Origin: a bacterium
GTDB lineage: Bacteria; SM23-31; JAUVVT01
Length of the DNA stretch: 13,457 bases
Direction: 5' to 3'
Assembly: GCA_030616165.1 (NCBI GenBank)
Contig: JAUWXV010000086.1
Location: forward strand, 1 to 13,457
Shown piece by piece: positions 12,270 through 13,457 of the stretch. The notes beneath the pieces are model-generated. The model saw nothing but the letters and a program-made list of their open reading frames with translations. It was not told the DNA's origin and made no database searches. A program made the position numbers and the translations under genes. Within the stretch, counting starts at the first letter, position 1. Each line of letters opens with the position of its first letter.

Positions 12270-12599
12270 TAACATTATTTTTTCTTTGTAAGCAAAGGTT
12301 AAATGATATATCTAAAGTATATTTTACACCTAAGTCAAATTAATTGTGCCTGAAAAAAATGTAATTGAAAATAATTAACTGCTATATCATAAACTCACAA
12401 AAATTAAATATTTCAAGTTTCAATATTTTTAATTCCGACTTTTCATTTAACTGTTGTCTTTATATTAGCAGATTTTTCTGTTTCTAATCCTATTTGATGA
12501 AGTAAAAAATACTATCATAACAATTAATTATCACAAAATACGATTAAACTTGACTTTTGGTAAATTTGATATTATATTTAGTATCACATATTAAATAAT
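12270..12599. other. AT-rich non-coding stretch with the toxin-antitoxin promoter
   Basis: These 330 bases hold no gene that I can support. A weak CTTTG/CAAAG hairpin (12284-12297) without a T-run follows the barrel-protein gene. The last 50 bases contain the promoter and operator-like dyads of the toxin-antitoxin pair, listed separately. Confidence 0.6.
12550..12578 (+). promoter_or_regulatory. Sigma70-like promoter of the HicA-like/HicB pair
   Basis: TTGACT (12550-12555), a 17-base spacer and TATATT (12573-12578) form one of the best promoters in the window. Transcription would start near 12585, leaving only about 15 untranslated bases before ATG 12600, with no Shine-Dalgarno. The first gene may thus be translated weakly compared with the antitoxin gene, which has a strong one. 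Confidence 0.6.
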
Positions 12600-12602
12600 A
12601 TG
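12567..12602. promoter_or_regulatory. Operator-like dyads over the -10 box and start codon
   Basis: TGATA (12567-12571) and TATCA (12582-12586) are inverted around a 10-base spacer that holds the -10 box. Immediately after, CATATT (12587-12592) and AATATG (12597-12602) form a perfect dyad that includes the start codon. Toxin-antitoxin operons are usually repressed by their own antitoxin, and the HicB here has a ribbon-helix-helix-like C-terminal region, so these are reasonable operator candidates. In AT-rich DNA short dyads also occur by chance. Confidence 0.35.
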
Positions 12603-12947
12603 ACTAAATTTGACGATAACAAGAATAAAGACTTTTTAAAGGAAGCGATTGAGGAAATTGAAAATTGGCGTAACTATAATAAACCTGAAATACCGTTAAA
12701 AGAAGTTGAAGATTTAATGATAAAAAAGTTAGGAGTAATCAAGCATAAATTAAAGGGTGGCACCGCTCAAATATACTCTCATAATGTACTTAGAAACTAT
12801 TCATATTATGGCTCAGAAGGAATATTTACAATTCATATAAAAGGAAGCCCAAGAAACCCAAAAATTAGAAAAAACGATTTTAGAAAATTTCTGTATTCTC
12901 CATTAAAAGAAATAATAAATTTTTTAAAGGAGCAAAAAAATGTCTAA
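12600..12947 (+). CDS. HicA-like protein paired with HicB, probable toxin
   Basis: The 115-residue product is placed as the toxin-side partner because it directly precedes and overlaps a HicB gene by 8 bases. Residues 32-112 can be laid on the small HicA double-stranded-RNA-binding fold: a helix, PLKEVEDLMIKKLG (32-45); a strand turn, IKHKLKGGTAQIYSH (47-61); then FTIHIKGSPRNPKIRK (76-91); and a final helix, SPLKEIINFLKEQ (100-112). HicA toxins cut mRNA using a His in a G-S-H turn, whereas here the turn reads GGTA (53-56), without His. An extra N-terminal helix (about 1-30) is also not typical. The gene has no Shine-Dalgarno and is very AT-rich. It may be a divergent HicA, an inactive one, or another kind of partner. 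Confidence 0.6.
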   Translation: MTKFDDNKNKDFLKEAIEEIENWRNYNKPEIPLKEVEDLMIKKLGVIKHKLKGGTAQIYSHNVLRNYSYYGSEGIFTIHIKGSPRNPKIRKNDFRKFLYSPLKEIINFLKEQKNV

Positions 12948-13457
12948 AGATTTAGAATATTATTTAAAATTGCTTTATGAAATACACATTGAAACAGAAT
13001 ATGACGAAGACCTTAAAAAAAACGTATATTATGCTTATATTTCTGAACTTGGTAAACATGCGTGCTATGGTCGAGGTTATACTTATGAAGAGGCAATAAA
13101 ATCTCTTGAAAAGGTTAAAAATGATATAATATCTATTTATCTTGAAAAAGGAGCTCCTATTCCAGAACCAGAAATAATAATGAAAAAGGGCTTACTAAGT
13201 GGAAACTTTGTGGTCCGAACCAGCCCAATTATACATCAACAGCTTGTAGAACAATCTAAAAAAAGCGGAATTAGCCTAAATTTATATGTAAATCAATTAT
13301 TGATCCAAAATTTTCAACTCAAGGAAATAAAAGGTCATTTTGATGAAAAACTTGATGAAGTAATTGAATGTTTGGAACTTTATAGACATAAATCAGAGGG
13401 AACAAAAATTGTTATTGAAGTGGGTGAGGAAGAACCTATTGAAGTACCAGATGAAAC
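12940..13457 (+). CDS. hicB: HicB-family antitoxin, 3' end outside the window
   Basis: The frame is open to the window edge (172 codons seen). Residues about 28-78 are the HicB N-terminal domain, the partly degraded RNase-H-like fold: VYYAYISELGKHACYGRGYTYEEAI, a helix, then YLEKGAPIPEPE (67-78), which is the classical HicB closing motif. Residues 87-121, SGNFVVRTSPIIHQQL then KKSGISLNLYVNQLL, are the C-terminal DNA-binding part of ribbon-helix-helix type. A further charged tail (128-172) is longer than usual. AAAGGAG stands seven bases before the ATG, inside the upstream gene, giving strong translation. HicB binds and neutralises the HicA toxin and represses the operon. The family is clear; the partner is unusual. 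Confidence 0.85.
   Translation, partial: MSKDLEYYLKLLYEIHIETEYDEDLKKNVYYAYISELGKHACYGRGYTYEEAIKSLEKVKNDIISIYLEKGAPIPEPEIIMKKGLLSGNFVVRTSPIIHQQLVEQSKKSGISLNLYVNQLLIQNFQLKEIKGHFDEKLDEVIECLELYRHKSEGTKIVIEVGEEEPIEVPDE

Noticed and set aside
12284-12297. CTTTG/CAAAG hairpin after the barrel-protein gene as terminator
   Set aside because: The stem has only five pairs, and no T-run follows it.
1-13457. CRISPR arrays, tRNA or rRNA genes, complete insertion sequences
   Set aside because: No regularly spaced repeats, no cloverleaf or rRNA-like sequence, and no transposase reading frame were seen in the window.

Overview
The window looks like chromosomal DNA of a low-GC, Gram-negative bacterium, most likely of the Bacteroidota/Ignavibacteria-like (FCB-type) lineages or a related candidate phylum. 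The evidence is a TonB-dependent outer-membrane receptor, a lipoprotein and a probable outer-membrane barrel, a Na+/solute symporter, AT-rich intergenic DNA with several GC-rich palindromic repeats, and the remnant of a 'TISHYKILEKLGEGG'-type protein kinase. The lineage is inferred from protein style only.

Layout. Bases 298-981 (+) encode a LolD/MacB-type ABC ATPase with no permease beside it, ended by a perfect 12-bp hairpin terminator. Convergent to it is queG (-). Bases 2028-2847 have no gene but hold several palindromes, including an 89-bp two-hairpin element bounded by TGTCATTCC/GGAATGACA. From 8078 down to 2848 every gene lies on the minus strand: a broken Nramp-like transporter (in-frame TAG, most of the protein missing), a 157-aa membrane protein, a sodium:solute symporter, three small membrane proteins (95, 44 and 44 aa; the two 44-aa genes are new small ORFs read from the sequence), an FAD-dependent reductase of the geranylgeranyl-reductase type, and a phytoene/squalene synthase. 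The last two overlap by ATGA, and a rho-independent terminator follows at 2801-2830. Good sigma70-like promoters precede the Nramp remnant and the symporter.

From 8237 everything is on the plus strand: a BtuB-like TonB receptor, a gene-poor stretch with a decayed Ser/Thr kinase N-terminus (nonsense, frameshift and truncation), a lipoprotein with an NTF2/SnoaL-like fold, a secreted protein with a probable C-terminal barrel, and, cut by the window end, a HicA-like/HicB toxin-antitoxin pair with a strong promoter and operator-like dyads.

How the parts may work together. The symporter and its small membrane partners look like one co-transcribed transport unit. The reductase and the prenyl synthase look like a two-gene isoprenoid (carotenoid, squalene or reduced prenyl lipid) module. 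QueG needs cobalamin and the TonB receptor resembles cobalamin receptors, a loose link only. The most interesting points are the symporter/microprotein cassette, the internally deleted Nramp gene, the HicA-like protein without the usual catalytic histidine, and the very short ORFs with strong ribosome-binding sites ahead of both exported-protein genes.
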